Below, piece by piece: positions 9,436-18,516 of a stretch of DNA of 64,000 nt (positions within the stretch are counted from its first letter, which is position 1; every line of letters begins with the position of its first letter). Source of the DNA: Bradyrhizobium sp. WSM471. GTDB taxonomy: Bacteria > Pseudomonadota > Alphaproteobacteria > Rhizobiales > Xanthobacteraceae. Both the position numbers and the translations under genes were made by a program. The notes beneath the pieces were generated by a model. The model saw nothing but the letters and a program-made list of their open reading frames with translations, was not told where the DNA came from and searched no databases. The stretch is from NCBI RefSeq assembly GCF_000244915.1, contig NZ_CM001442.1, forward strand, positions 2,728,001 through 2,792,000, in the 5' to 3' direction.

Positions 9436-11214
9436 TTACCCCAACAGCACCGCATCCGCAGCAGCGACCGACTCCGCGCTCTCCGTCACGGTGCGCTCGA
9501 GCGCGCCGGCCTGCACGGCGATGTTCTCGGCGAAGAAGCGCGCCAGCGAGACGTAGCGCGCGGCATCCGTGATGCCATCGGATTTCGCGGCGAGCGCTTC
9601 GGATGCCAGCATGCAGCCGCCGAGCGTGGCGCCGAACTGCTGCAGATACGGCGTTGCTCCGGCAAGCGCCTCGTTCGGCGCGGACGCAACCCGCTCCAGC
9701 AGCCATTTGCTGGTGCGCGTCAGCGCCTCCAGTGCCTCGCGCAGTTTCACGCCGGTGGTGCCGAAAGCGGGATCGTTGGAGGCTTCGACCTGCTTCACGA
9801 TTGCGGAGAGCTCGTCGAGCAGCGCCCACACCGACGCGCCGCCGTTGGCCGCGAGCTTTCGCGTGACGAGGTCGATGGCCTGGATGCCGTTGGTGCCCTC
9901 GTAGATCGCGGTGATGCGGGCGTCGCGATAGTGCTGCGCCGCGCCGGTCTCCTCGATGAAGCCCATGCCGCCATGCACCTGCACGCCGAGATAGGCGACC
10001 TCGTTGCCGATATCGGTGGAATAGCCCTTGGCCATCGGCGTCAACAGCGCCGCGCGCGCGGCAGCATCGGCGCGGACCTTCGGATCTCTGGCGCGTGTCG
10101 AGATGTCGATCGCCACCGCGGTCGCATAGCAGATGGTGCGCGCCGCCGCGGTCTGCGCCCGCATCCGCATCAGCATGCGCTTGACGTCGGGATGCACGAA
10201 GATCGCATCGGAGCCGTCACCCTTCTTGCCGAGGGCGCGGCCCTGCTTGCGCTCTTGTGCGTACGACAAGGCCTGCTGATAGGCGCGGTCGGCAACACCG
10301 ACGCCTTCGAGGCCGACGCCGAGGCGGGCCTGGTTCATCATCGTGAACATGCAGCGCATGCCCTGGTTCTCTTCGCCGACCAGGAAGCCGATCGCGCCGC
10401 CATGATCCCCCATGGTCATGGTGCAGGTGGGGGAGGCATGCATACCGAGCTTGTGCTCGACGCCGGAGGCGAAGATGTCGTTGCGCGCACCCAGCGAGCC
10501 GTCTTCGTTGACCATGAATTTGGGCACCAGGAACAGCGATATCCCCTTGGTGCCGGCGGGCGCGTCCGGCAGGCGCGCCAGCACGAAATGCACGATGTTG
10601 TCGGTCATGTCGTGCTCGCCATAGGTGATGAAGATCTTCGTCCCCTTGATGCGATAGGTGCCGTCGGCCTGCTTCTCGGCGCGGGTGCGCAGTGCGCCGA
10701 CATCGGAGCCGGCCTGCGGCTCGGTCAACTGCATCGTGCCGGTCCATTCGCCGGAGACGAGCTTCTCGAGATAGATCTTCTTCAACGCGTCGCTGCCATG
10801 CGCGTCCAGCGCCTCCATCGCCGATGCCGTCAGCAACGGGCAGAGGCCGAAGGCGACGTTGGCGGCGCTCCAGATCTCGGTGCAGGCGGCGTTGATCGCT
10901 AGCGGCAGGCCCTGACCGCCAAAATCCTCGGGCCCGGAAACCGCGTTCCACCCGCCCTCGGTCCAGCGCTTATAGGCATCCGGCCAGCCCGGCGCGGTCG
11001 TGACCTTGCCGTCGCTGAGCTTGATGCCGTGCTCGTCGCCGACCTTGTTCAGCGGCGCCAGCACGTCGGTCGCGAACTTGCCGGCTTCCTCCAGCACGGC
11101 GCTCACGATATCGCCGTCGAAATCGCCGTAATGGCCGGCCTCCATGGCAGCCTTCAGGCCGGCGCCGTGGTTCAGCGACAGCAGCATGTCAGAGATCGGC
11201 GCGCGGTAGGTCAT
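9436..11214 (-). CDS. Acyl-CoA dehydrogenase (large, DmdC/FadE-like subgroup)
   Basis: The 592-residue product is a flavin acyl-CoA dehydrogenase with the long form: an extra N-terminal segment (MTYRAPISDMLLSLNH), the N-terminal helical domain, the FAD-binding middle domain with MQLTEPQAGSDVG near residue 160, and a C-terminal helical domain ending with an extra four-helix extension. The catalytic-base region is YEGTNGIQAIDLVTRKL near residue 436. The subgroup includes broad-range dehydrogenases and 3-methylmercaptopropionyl-CoA dehydrogenase; the true substrate is unknown. No electron-transfer flavoprotein or thiolase lies nearby. Confidence 0.9.
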   Translation of the reverse strand: MTYRAPISDMLLSLNHGAGLKAAMEAGHYGDFDGDIVSAVLEEAGKFATDVLAPLNKVGDEHGIKLSDGKVTTAPGWPDAYKRWTEGGWNAVSGPEDFGGQGLPLAINAACTEIWSAANVAFGLCPLLTASAMEALDAHGSDALKKIYLEKLVSGEWTGTMQLTEPQAGSDVGALRTRAEKQADGTYRIKGTKIFITYGEHDMTDNIVHFVLARLPDAPAGTKGISLFLVPKFMVNEDGSLGARNDIFASGVEHKLGMHASPTCTMTMGDHGGAIGFLVGEENQGMRCMFTMMNQARLGVGLEGVGVADRAYQQALSYAQERKQGRALGKKGDGSDAIFVHPDVKRMLMRMRAQTAAARTICYATAVAIDISTRARDPKVRADAAARAALLTPMAKGYSTDIGNEVAYLGVQVHGGMGFIEETGAAQHYRDARITAIYEGTNGIQAIDLVTRKLAANGGASVWALLDELSAIVKQVEASNDPAFGTTGVKLREALEALTRTSKWLLERVASAPNEALAGATPYLQQFGATLGGCMLASEALAAKSDGITDAARYVSLARFFAENIAVQAGALERTVTESAESVAAADAVLLG

Positions 11215-11466
11215 GGCTCACTCCCGGGGAAACAGTTCTTGCCGCCGTATTCCCATGAAATGGGGGAGGTCTCAACTGTCAGGAGGGGGGCGGAACGCCC
11301 GTCGGAAGCGGCGGGCGTAACGCCCTATCAGGCATGGCGCGTCGCCACCGGCGCCTGTGGTATTTTGCTCCTCCGGGCGGTTGAAATGCCGCGTCTCTCC
11401 CTATAGACCGGCACCACTCGAGGGAATCCGCGGACGCTCCTGTCGCCGCCGTTCCCGAGGGCCTGA

Positions 11467-11541
11467 TGGGGCGTAGCCAAGCGGTAAGGCAGCGGATTTT
11501 GATTCCGCCATTCGGAGGTTCGATCCCTCCCGCCCCAGCCA
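11467..11541 (+). tRNA. tRNA-Gln (anticodon TTG)
   Basis: A full cloverleaf can be folded: acceptor TGGGGCG with CGCCCCA, anticodon stem GCGGA/TCCGC around the loop TTTTGAT (anticodon TTG), and T-arm GGAGG TTCGATC CCTCC. The discriminator G and CCA end are encoded. It marks the change from core to accessory genes. Confidence 0.95.
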
Positions 11542-11910
11542 GCACGTAAGCTGTTGAGTTCGCTTCATAAGCAGCCTATTTCCGCCAAGGTTTTCAGGGC
11601 CGTTTGGAAATACAGATTCTGAGCTCGGTCCGGTCCGAACGAGATCGCGTCGTACAGCACGATGCCCTCCGTCGCTTTCATCCCAACATATTGCTCGGGA
11701 GACGGGCCGGCGCAGGTCCACTACGTCGTCATCGTAGGATAGAGTACCCCGGCGAACAAATCGGATGTTGCTACCAAGAGCGCGCTTTCGTTTCCAAGTG
11801 CCGGCTCTCACGCTCGGAACGCCGCTGCGTGTCCCCACGTTTTTCTGAAAGCTCACAACAAACGCAATCCTGCCTCCCTGCAGCGCCGCCGATTGTGAAC
11901 TAGGGTAGCA
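11542..11910. other. Non-coding stretch between tRNA-Gln and gcd
   Basis: I see no gene, no integrase remnant and no obvious repeat of the tRNA 3' end in these 369 bases. Open frames present on both strands lack ribosome sites and recognisable protein sequence. Confidence 0.5.
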
Positions 11911-14313
11911 CTACTTAGCCGGTAAGGCGTACGCCACCAGGGAATCACCGATCGGCGTCTCCATGAAATGATGACCGCCGGCCATGATGACCAGGTACTG
12001 GCGGCCGCCAGCCTCATAGGTGATCGGCGTGGCCTGGCCGCCGGCAGGAAGCACGTCCTTCCAGACGGTTTTTCCGGTCTTGATGTCGATGGCACGGATC
12101 AGATTGTCGGTCGTCGCTGCGACGAAGATAAGCCCGCCGGCGGTCACGACGGCACCGCCATTATTTGGCGTCCCGATCCTGATCGGCAGCATCGAAGGGA
12201 TCCCGAACGGGCCGTTCGTGCGGGCTTCACCCAACGGACGATCCCACAGCGTCCTTCCGGTCTTCAGATCGATAGCGCGAATTCCGCCATAGGGCGGCTG
12301 CTTGCACAACAATCCGGTGCCCGGCAGCCGCCAGCCGGCATTGACGTTGATCGCATATGGGGAACCGAGCTGCGGATCGCCCGCGCCTTCCTGCCCGCCG
12401 ATTTCGCCGCGCGCCTGGTCTCGCGGCGCCCAACCGAGACGATTGGCCTCGTCGCGCGGCACCAGCCGATTGTAATTCGGCATGTCGTTGTAATTGGCAA
12501 CGATGACGTCGCGAACGGGATCGATGGCGATGCCGCCCCAATCGGAGCCGCCATTATAGCCTGGATATTCAATCCAGTGCGGGCTGGCCGTGGGTGGCGT
12601 GAAGATGCCCTTATAGCTCGCCTGACGAAACTGGATACGGCAGATCATCTGGTCGATGGGCGACATGCCCCACATGTCGCGCTCGGTGAGATCGGCCTTT
12701 CGCAGCGTGTGGTAAAGCGAGAATGGCTGCGTCTTGGCGCGCTGCGCCGGCTCAACGCCGCCTTGCGGCACCGGCCTCTCTTCGACGCCGACGAGCGGCT
12801 TGCCCGTGCGGCGGTCGAGCACGAAAATGTCGCCGCGCTTGCTCGGCAACACCAGCGCCGGCACCGGCGCGCCATTGTCCGTCGGGAAGTCGATCAGCGT
12901 CGCTTGAGAGCCGAGATCGTAGTCCCAGACATCATTGTGCACGGTCTGGAAATGCCAGGCAGGCTTGCCGGTCGTGACATCGAGCGCGACCAGCGATGTC
13001 GCGAACTCCTTCTCGCGGTCCGAGCGGCTGCTGCTCCAATAGTCCACGGCCGAAACCCCAAGCGGCAGATAGACGAGTCCCAGCTCCTCGTCGCCGGAGG
13101 CGGTCGTCCACATGTTGGGCGTGCCCCTGGTATAGGTTTGTCCAACCGCCGGCGGCGCGCTTGCATCCGGCTTGACCATGTCCCAGGCCCAACGCAACGC
13201 CCCCGTCTGCGCGTCGTATCCCTGAATCACACCCGAGGGCGCGTCCCGCTTTTGCCCATCGAGCACTTCATGCCCGACAACAATGACGCCGCGAACGATC
13301 GTCGGCGCCGAGGTAATCGCGAACATGCCGGGATCGTGCCGGCCGATGCCCCTCGCGGTGTCGACCTGTCCATCATGTCCGAATGCCTCGCAGCGCTTGC
13401 CGGTCATCGCATCGATTGCGATCAGGCGTGCGTCAAGCGTACCTTCGATGATGCGGCTGGCACAGGCCGCGCCCTGATCGGCATTGGAGAGTTCGTAATA
13501 TGCAAGGCCTCTGCAAGCTGCGGTATACGGAATGAACTCGTCCGGAACGCGCGGGTCAAATCGCCAGATCTGCTTGCCGGTCTTGGCGTCGACGGCGATA
13601 ACGATGTTCTTGGGCGTGCAGACGTAGAGGTTATCCCCCACCTTCAGCGGCGTGTTCTCTGCGCCGTATGTGCCCTTTGTATTCTTGGTAGGCAAGTCGC
13701 CCGTGTGAAAGGTCCAGACTTTGGTGAGCTTGGCGACGTTCGTCGAGTTGATCTCGTCGAGCGGCGAATAGCGGCGCGCACTGTAGCTGCCGCCATACGC
13801 AGGCCAATCTGCGCCTGCCTTGAGAGAGGAAGGGTCGGCCATCGCGACGGTCGGAGATGGCATGACGCGAGGAGCGGCGCTTGCCGGCCGAAAAGCCCCG
13901 GACATCAACACAGTTGTGGCTACCAGCAGTACAAGCCCCGCAGCGATTGTCGCCGCAGCTTCATACTGGTGGCGAATGGGCCGAAGCCGCGGCGTGAGCG
14001 CCAGGACAGCGATCAGCAAAATGGCCGGTCCGACGGTCCGCGGCACCAAGGCCCAACCGTTAGCGCCAACTTCCCAGAACGCCCAGGCGAGGGTGAGCAG
14101 GAAGAGAACAAGGTAAAGCCATGCGCCTTCAACGCGCCGGCGGGCCAACAGGAGACCCGAGAGGATCAGGACGATTCCGCTGGGCAGATAGTAGAAGGAG
14201 CCCCCCAACCAAAGCAGCCATGCTCCGCCGGCTCCGAGCACGAGGCCGATGAGAACCATGACTCCTCCGAGAGCGAATGCCGCCCAATCTGCTGCGCGAT
14301 ATCTCTGAGCCAT
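11911..14313 (-). CDS. gcd: Membrane-bound PQQ-dependent glucose/quinate/shikimate dehydrogenase
   Basis: The 800-residue protein has the GCD layout: about five transmembrane helices in residues 12-150, then a periplasmic eight-bladed propeller that binds PQQ. Conserved segments include DWPAYGGSYSARRYSPL near 170, GADWPA and the W-motif repeats, and the C-terminal GRTLWDRPLGEARTNGPFG and NNGGAVVTAGGLIF blocks. The enzyme oxidises aldoses (or quinate/shikimate) to lactones and passes electrons to ubiquinone, which often supports phosphate solubilisation. PQQ synthesis genes are not in this window. It stands alone, leftward, downstream of no clear promoter partner. Confidence 0.92.
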   Translation of the reverse strand: MAQRYRAADWAAFALGGVMVLIGLVLGAGGAWLLWLGGSFYYLPSGIVLILSGLLLARRRVEGAWLYLVLFLLTLAWAFWEVGANGWALVPRTVGPAILLIAVLALTPRLRPIRHQYEAAATIAAGLVLLVATTVLMSGAFRPASAAPRVMPSPTVAMADPSSLKAGADWPAYGGSYSARRYSPLDEINSTNVAKLTKVWTFHTGDLPTKNTKGTYGAENTPLKVGDNLYVCTPKNIVIAVDAKTGKQIWRFDPRVPDEFIPYTAACRGLAYYELSNADQGAACASRIIEGTLDARLIAIDAMTGKRCEAFGHDGQVDTARGIGRHDPGMFAITSAPTIVRGVIVVGHEVLDGQKRDAPSGVIQGYDAQTGALRWAWDMVKPDASAPPAVGQTYTRGTPNMWTTASGDEELGLVYLPLGVSAVDYWSSSRSDREKEFATSLVALDVTTGKPAWHFQTVHNDVWDYDLGSQATLIDFPTDNGAPVPALVLPSKRGDIFVLDRRTGKPLVGVEERPVPQGGVEPAQRAKTQPFSLYHTLRKADLTERDMWGMSPIDQMICRIQFRQASYKGIFTPPTASPHWIEYPGYNGGSDWGGIAIDPVRDVIVANYNDMPNYNRLVPRDEANRLGWAPRDQARGEIGGQEGAGDPQLGSPYAINVNAGWRLPGTGLLCKQPPYGGIRAIDLKTGRTLWDRPLGEARTNGPFGIPSMLPIRIGTPNNGGAVVTAGGLIFVAATTDNLIRAIDIKTGKTVWKDVLPAGGQATPITYEAGGRQYLVIMAGGHHFMETPIGDSLVAYALPAK

Positions 14314-14459
14314 GCCGGTTACTCGTCATCTGTTGATTACTTTGCTCCAGATCCAAGAGTGCGTCCGCCGCTTTGGTTCCTGCATTTGCACGTACGCTTC
14401 CGGACCACGGAGCGCCGTTGGCTCGGGGAGGCGATGAGCTCAAGCGACCCTCAGCAGCC

Positions 14460-14669
14460 CGAACAGATGGGCAATTCGTTTCTGCTCGGCTATCTTGATT
14501 TCGGGGTCATACGCATTCTCAACGTATGTGTTCGCTGCCTATCACAAAGACCTGCGGATCGCTCGGCGCAGTTGCCGTGTTGATGATATGGCTCTGGGTC
14601 GCCGCCTATTCCGTCCTGGCGGGCGCCGAACTTAACGCTGAGATCGGAAGGAGACTGTCTCAGCGATAG
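14460..14669 (+). pseudogene. YihY/BrkB family membrane protein, C-terminal remnant with frameshift
   Basis: Reading one frame from about 14460 to 14548 gives ...SYAFSTYVFAAYHK; dropping one base (G14549) and continuing to a TAG at 14667 gives TCGSLGAVAVLMIWLWVAAY followed by SVLAGAELNAEIGRR. Together these match the conserved YihY/BrkB C-terminus (FSxYVxxxxxYxKTYGSLGAV ... LLGAELNAEIE). Nothing before about 14460 resembles the rest of the roughly 300-residue family. So only the last 65-70 codons survive, with a one-base insertion. Its end overlaps the 3' end of the DUF2254 gene on the other strand. Confidence 0.68.
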
Positions 14670-16014
14670 CCTTTGGCGGCTCATCGTCACCCGGCAGAGG
14701 CAAGATCTGTTCGGTGAATTGCCCCATCGGACCTGCCCGGACCATCAGAGTAAACAGCTGATGTCGGCGTTCGACATCCTCCCTGTCGCTGCGAGCGGCA
14801 ATCAGGCGACGAGCGTCTGCAAGGACGAGGTCGGCGTGGTGGGAGAGCGCCGCGAGCCGGGTGGGGTCGCGCTCGGAGCTTGCGACTTGTGTCATCACCT
14901 CAATCATTCGGATCGAAATTGCAGGCTGGGCGCCTGCGCTTTGCCGGATCATATGAAACATCGTCCCGAGCAGTTGATCGTATTGCACATGCGGCACCAC
15001 CAGCACCGGCTGACTTCCTCTGATCGACACTCCTGATGGCAGATGCAGGGGTACGAGATCGCAGAGCGCCGCACCCAGTCGATCCAGGACCGAGAGCGCG
15101 GTGTGTGGATCGTTGATGCCGGGCGAAAGTGCCCTCACCGCGACTTCGACGAGTTGGCGAACGGCAAAGCGCAGATCGGAAGCGATGCTGCTTGTTGCGC
15201 CCAGCGCCGTCGCATTCCGGATAGCCGCTTCGGCACCGTCGACGGGAGGATTAACCAGAGCGACGGTCGCCCCCGGAAAAACATAGTCGCCGGGGCCGAT
15301 CAACAGCCGAATGGTGGCTCTATGCTTGGCCGCCCAGGTGGCCAGGCCCTCTTCGTCCAGATGCTGCAGATAACCGCGCCGCGAGTCCTTCAGAGGCAGG
15401 GAGCCGATCCAGTACTCGCCCGGCGGAGGCTTCGGCTGCGGATCCTGGACCGTTAGCTGGCGTGTAGCGCTGCGGAGGTCTTCACTGACGAGTTCGACGA
15501 CAGTTTCAACGTTGATCCGGCCGGCGACGTGACCGACGAAGTAGACGAGCGTCGCCACGCAAGCCAATGCGAGCAGAATTCCAACGCTTAATGATAGATG
15601 AGGGACGAAGCCCCCCTCGGGCTCTGTCCGGATGCTTCTCAGCACGACGAGAGCGTAACAGAAGGTGCCGAGCAGCATCCCCAGCGTGAGTTGATTGCCG
15701 CGATCGCGAGTGAAATTGCGCAGCAGTCTCGGCCCCATCTGACCTGCAGCGAGAGACAACGCGGCAATGGTGATCGAGAACACGGTTCCCGCGACACCGA
15801 TCGTCGCGCCGGCTACGGTGCCGAGCAGGGTGCGAGCGCCGGTCGCGCCGCCGTCGTACGTCCAACTCTGTAGATTGGAGAGGTAGACCGTGTTGCTCTG
15901 GTCGATATGAACGAGGGTGAAGGCGCCGATCAGGCTGCAAAGCACCATGACCATAGGCACCAGCCAGAATGTCTCGCCAAGGTCAGCCAGCAGTTTTTCA
16001 GCGCGGGCGAGCAT
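14632..16014 (-). CDS. DUF2254 family membrane protein
   Basis: The 460-residue product has four or so hydrophobic helices within residues 15-175, with the family's GVAGTVFSITIAALSLAAGQMGPRLL-type segment near 75 (a run of small residues ending in QMGPRLLRNF), followed by a large soluble C-terminal part. DUF2254 proteins are predicted inner-membrane proteins of unknown function. The ATG at 16014 follows a perfect 14-bp hairpin that separates it from the upstream PRC-barrel gene. Its 3' end overlaps a YihY/BrkB remnant on the opposite strand, suggesting that the neighbourhood was rearranged. Confidence 0.85.
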   Translation of the reverse strand: MLARAEKLLADLGETFWLVPMVMVLCSLIGAFTLVHIDQSNTVYLSNLQSWTYDGGATGARTLLGTVAGATIGVAGTVFSITIAALSLAAGQMGPRLLRNFTRDRGNQLTLGMLLGTFCYALVVLRSIRTEPEGGFVPHLSLSVGILLALACVATLVYFVGHVAGRINVETVVELVSEDLRSATRQLTVQDPQPKPPPGEYWIGSLPLKDSRRGYLQHLDEEGLATWAAKHRATIRLLIGPGDYVFPGATVALVNPPVDGAEAAIRNATALGATSSIASDLRFAVRQLVEVAVRALSPGINDPHTALSVLDRLGAALCDLVPLHLPSGVSIRGSQPVLVVPHVQYDQLLGTMFHMIRQSAGAQPAISIRMIEVMTQVASSERDPTRLAALSHHADLVLADARRLIAARSDREDVERRHQLFTLMVRAGPMGQFTEQILPLPGDDEPPKAIAETVSFRSQR

Positions 16015-16058
16015 ATTTTGAGCCGCATAACCACATCGAACCTGGAACCAACATCCGG

Positions 16059-16092
16059 GAGGTGGAGCGGTTCCGCCCAACCGCTCCACCTC
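16059..16092 (-). terminator. Hairpin between PRC-barrel and DUF2254 genes
   Basis: A perfect 14-bp stem (16059-16072 with 16079-16092) and 6-base loop lies just past the PRC-barrel stop codon. There is no clear U-tract on the leftward transcript, so it may stabilise the 3' end or attenuate rather than fully terminate. Confidence 0.6.
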
Positions 16093-16098
16093 AGAAGA

Positions 16099-16851
16099 TT
16101 ACCCGTTGCTGGGGTACTTGAATTCAGGCGCCGACTTCAACTGGTCGGCCGTCGTGTCCATGGTCGCGGTCCACTTGTTGGCCGCATGATCGAACTTCAG
16201 ATTGATTGCCGAAGGCCGCACTGCGACGTAGTGGTCGCCAAGGCCCAGGAACCCTCCCACCGAGAGGACATAGCCGTCGATGCCGTTCTCGTTCAGCGCG
16301 ACGTCCTTGATCGTGCCAATGTCCTGTTTGGCGTTGTTGTACACCTGCAGACCCATCAACTGCGAGCTCAGGCCGTCCTTCGGCGGCACCGATGTGAAGG
16401 CTCCGCCCAGGCGATCCGAAGTTGCGTTAGCGCTGTTGCTGGATGAGTTTGAATTCGTAGACGACTTCTGCGCGTTAGCGCCGACCGTTTTCACCTCGGC
16501 AAACGTATTTGGACCAACGAACATTGTCACCGGATTTCCTGATCGATCCCTGGCCTCCACCAGGAACGACTGCGGCCGTACCTTGACGTCGGTGAAACCT
16601 GCCTGTTGCAGGTCGTTGACCATCTGTTGCCGAGTGCTCGCCTGACCAGGGTCGGACTGGACCGCGTCTGCCTTGTTGCCCCCCTTGTTTGTCATGCTGT
16701 TTTCAGCGCGTTGGTCGGCCGACTGATTGCGGCTCGAGCTCTGCACGGCGCTATGGTCCACGGGACCGGTAGCTTGCGGAGCGCCTTGCGCCATCGCAAC
16801 CGATGATGCGCCGACAAGAGCTGCCGCCGCCAAGAATGAGGTCGCTTTCAT
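16099..16851 (-). CDS. Secreted PRC-barrel domain protein
   Basis: The 250-residue product has a Sec signal peptide (about residues 1-21, cleavage after AMA), a low-complexity Ser/Asn/Gln linker, a segment of about 45 residues containing DLQQAGFTDVKV, and a C-terminal PRC barrel (about residues 160-225, with LMGLQVYNNAKQDIGTIKDV and GGFLGLGDHYVAV). PRC barrels are small beta domains found in RNA-processing, photosynthetic and envelope proteins; secreted ones in rhizobia are often stress-induced, though that is not shown here. Two other PRC-barrel genes are at 21063 and 51171. Confidence 0.85.
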   Translation of the reverse strand: MKATSFLAAAALVGASSVAMAQGAPQATGPVDHSAVQSSSRNQSADQRAENSMTNKGGNKADAVQSDPGQASTRQQMVNDLQQAGFTDVKVRPQSFLVEARDRSGNPVTMFVGPNTFAEVKTVGANAQKSSTNSNSSSNSANATSDRLGGAFTSVPPKDGLSSQLMGLQVYNNAKQDIGTIKDVALNENGIDGYVLSVGGFLGLGDHYVAVRPSAINLKFDHAANKWTATMDTTADQLKSAPEFKYPSNG

Positions 16852-16927
16852 GTTTAGATTTCCTTTGCTCGAGTTTCAAAAGTAGTAGGCGTTCCTAACG
16901 GTTGGCGCCGGTAGAACGCGGTCTAGG

Positions 16928-17308
16928 TCAGGGACATGGATGCCGTATGCCGTCGTATCCCATGTAAGTCCCGGAGCTCGGGTCGTACGACTTGTATCGC
17001 TGGGAGCAGTAGGCGTTGTTCTCGGCAGCTTGCGCCCGGCTGTTGGCGACGGCGCTTCCAATCGCCGCACCTGCCACGAAGCCACCCAACGCTGGACCCC
17101 AGCCGCGGCTATAGCGGCGGTATCCGTCACGCCAGTGATGACGATGCCAACCATGGTGGCGGTCATGCCTCCATTGAACTTCCACCAGCCTTGCGTCATT
17201 TTTGGTCATCCCGCTCGCGGCCAACATCGGTGCGGCTTGCGCAGTAGTTCCGACCGGAATTGCGAGTGCCAATACGGCGACGGCAACGTACCATCTGTTT
17301 GCTTTCAT
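16928..17308 (-). CDS. BA14K family secreted protein
   Basis: The 126-residue product has a signal peptide (about residues 1-26), a His/Arg/Trp-rich region (RHDRHHGWHRHHWRDGYRR), a glycine-rich segment (GGFVAGAAIGSAVA) that may contact membrane, and the BA14K C-terminal signature YCSQRYKSYDPSSGTYMGYDG. The family is named after a Brucella 14-kDa immunoreactive protein with lectin-like activity. I chose ATG 17308 because it starts the signal peptide. A GTAC-N6-GTAC dyad lies 69 bases upstream. Confidence 0.88.
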   Translation of the reverse strand: MKANRWYVAVAVLALAIPVGTTAQAAPMLAASGMTKNDARLVEVQWRHDRHHGWHRHHWRDGYRRYSRGWGPALGGFVAGAAIGSAVANSRAQAAENNAYCSQRYKSYDPSSGTYMGYDGIRHPCP

Positions 17309-17377
17309 AAACTCATCTCCGCGGTTTTCGTTACCTGAAGAAAATGCGCGAGCTGCGGTGCCGTTGCAGAGACAGTT

Positions 17378-17393
17378 GGTACATATGTGTACC
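17378..17393. promoter_or_regulatory. Candidate Crp/Fnr-type operator, site 1 (GTA-N8-TAC)
   Basis: GGTACATATGTGTACC is an inverted repeat GGTACA-N4-TGTACC, 69 bases upstream of the BA14K start codon. It shares the pattern GTAC-N6-GTAC with sites at 36117, 40081, 51080, 53028 and 55715. The role as an operator is inference. Confidence 0.5.
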
Positions 17394-17570
17394 CCCGCCG
17401 GGAGCACCTGCTTCCTGCAGCAGCAAGGCTCCGGTCAAAGCACCACTGGCCCCGTGCGGCAGCGGACCAACTTATGCGTTCTGCAATCCGGCTCCGGGTT
17501 GATCACCGCGGCATCATCCATACGATAGGCGAAGACTCGTAGGGCTTGCCGCAAGGTCATTGGAGTCCCA

Positions 17571-17948
17571 ATGCGAATAGTCATAATCGAAGACGAATAC
17601 TTCATCGCCGACGATCTCGCGGTGGAGATCCGGCGCAGCGGTCATCAACCAATCGGCCCGTTTGCAGAGCTAAGCCCAGCTTTCCATGCAGCTGCGAGCG
17701 CAGCTATCGATGCGGCGCTTCTTGACGTCGACCTGCACGGGCGGGCCTCGTTCGAATTCGCAGATCTCCTCCTGAACACAAGCATCCCCTTCCTGATCTA
17801 CACGGGATACAGCCGCGAAGTCATACCCAGCCGATTTGCCCGGTACGTGGTTGAAAAGCCGATTCCAATTCGTGACGTGGTTGATCGCTTGTGTTGGCAT
17901 GCGCTTGTGCACGGCTCGCCGCGGGACTGGTATGGCGTTGGTCCGTAA
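17571..17948 (+). CDS. Single-domain response regulator (receiver only)
   Basis: The 125-residue product is a CheY-like receiver with no output domain. The acidic pocket is EDE at residues 7-9, the phospho-acceptor is Asp in LLDVDLHG near 52-54, followed by the Thr of YTGYS near 82 and the Lys of VEKP near 99. Stand-alone receivers act through protein contacts, for example in phosphorelays or stress signalling. No kinase is adjacent. It is encoded on the plus strand between the BA14K gene (divergent) and a DUF1328 gene. Confidence 0.85.
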   Translation: MRIVIIEDEYFIADDLAVEIRRSGHQPIGPFAELSPAFHAAASAAIDAALLDVDLHGRASFEFADLLLNTSIPFLIYTGYSREVIPSRFARYVVEKPIPIRDVVDRLCWHALVHGSPRDWYGVGP

Positions 17949-18165
17949 TTGCCGCGACAGGGGCCCATAGCGTTGTGGCTTGGCGTCTGACGTAGCGCGT
18001 ACGCAGGCGCGCCGACCTTCTGCCGGGCATAAAACGTTCTGATCGGAACGCCGAATGCCCAGAACGATTGTCGCTAGGCAAGCCCGGGAGCACCTTCGAA
18101 GTGGGTGTGCTTCCGAACCGGACTTGTGCATACCTCGACTGTAAAGAGGGCCGTAGGAGCTTGGC

Positions 18166-18339
18166 ATGCTGAAGTGGGCGTTGATCTTCTTTGTGATATC
18201 GATCGTAGCCGGATTGCTCGGGTTCAGCGGAATCGCCGCTGGTGCATCCACCATCGCCAAGTGGCTGTTTTTCGCGGCCGTTGCGATTTTTCTGGTGTTC
18301 GTGCTCCTCGCCTTCTTTGCGGGGGAGGTGATTCTTTAG
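18166..18339 (+). CDS. DUF1328 (YtjA) family small membrane protein
   Basis: A 57-residue protein, [20 protein letters not shown] at the start, with two hydrophobic helices (about 3-22 and 33-53) joined by [13 protein letters not shown]. This is the full length and the conserved pattern of the DUF1328/YtjA family, small inner-membrane proteins of unknown function that are common in stress-response regions of proteobacteria. The TAGGAG ribosome site sits 7 bases before the ATG. It follows the lone receiver gene on the same strand after a 217-base gap. Confidence 0.9.
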   Translation: MLKWALIFFVISIVAGLLGFSGIAAGASTIAKWLFFAAVAIFLVFVLLAFFAGEVIL

Positions 18340-18516
18340 CGCTGATCAACGGGCGCTCGGCACGTCCAGCAATCGCGAGGGTCTGCTCCGAAGGCGTCCC
18401 ACTTAGATCTTGGAGAGGCGCCGGGGCGATGGCCGGCGGCGCCTCCGATCTGTCAACACGCAACTACTTTGGAGTTCCAACGGTTGCCGCTGTTGAGCTC
18501 ATCTCGGCTTTGCACT

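Noticed and set aside
11279..11856. Minus-strand frames across tRNA-Gln containing GREGSNLRMAESKSAALPLG-like sequence
   Set aside because: This is the typical spurious translation of the antisense strand of a tRNA gene and should not be annotated as protein.
11968..14583. 871-codon plus-strand frame opposite gcd
   Set aside because: Antisense shadow of the PQQ dehydrogenase; composition is Arg/Asp/His-rich without domains.
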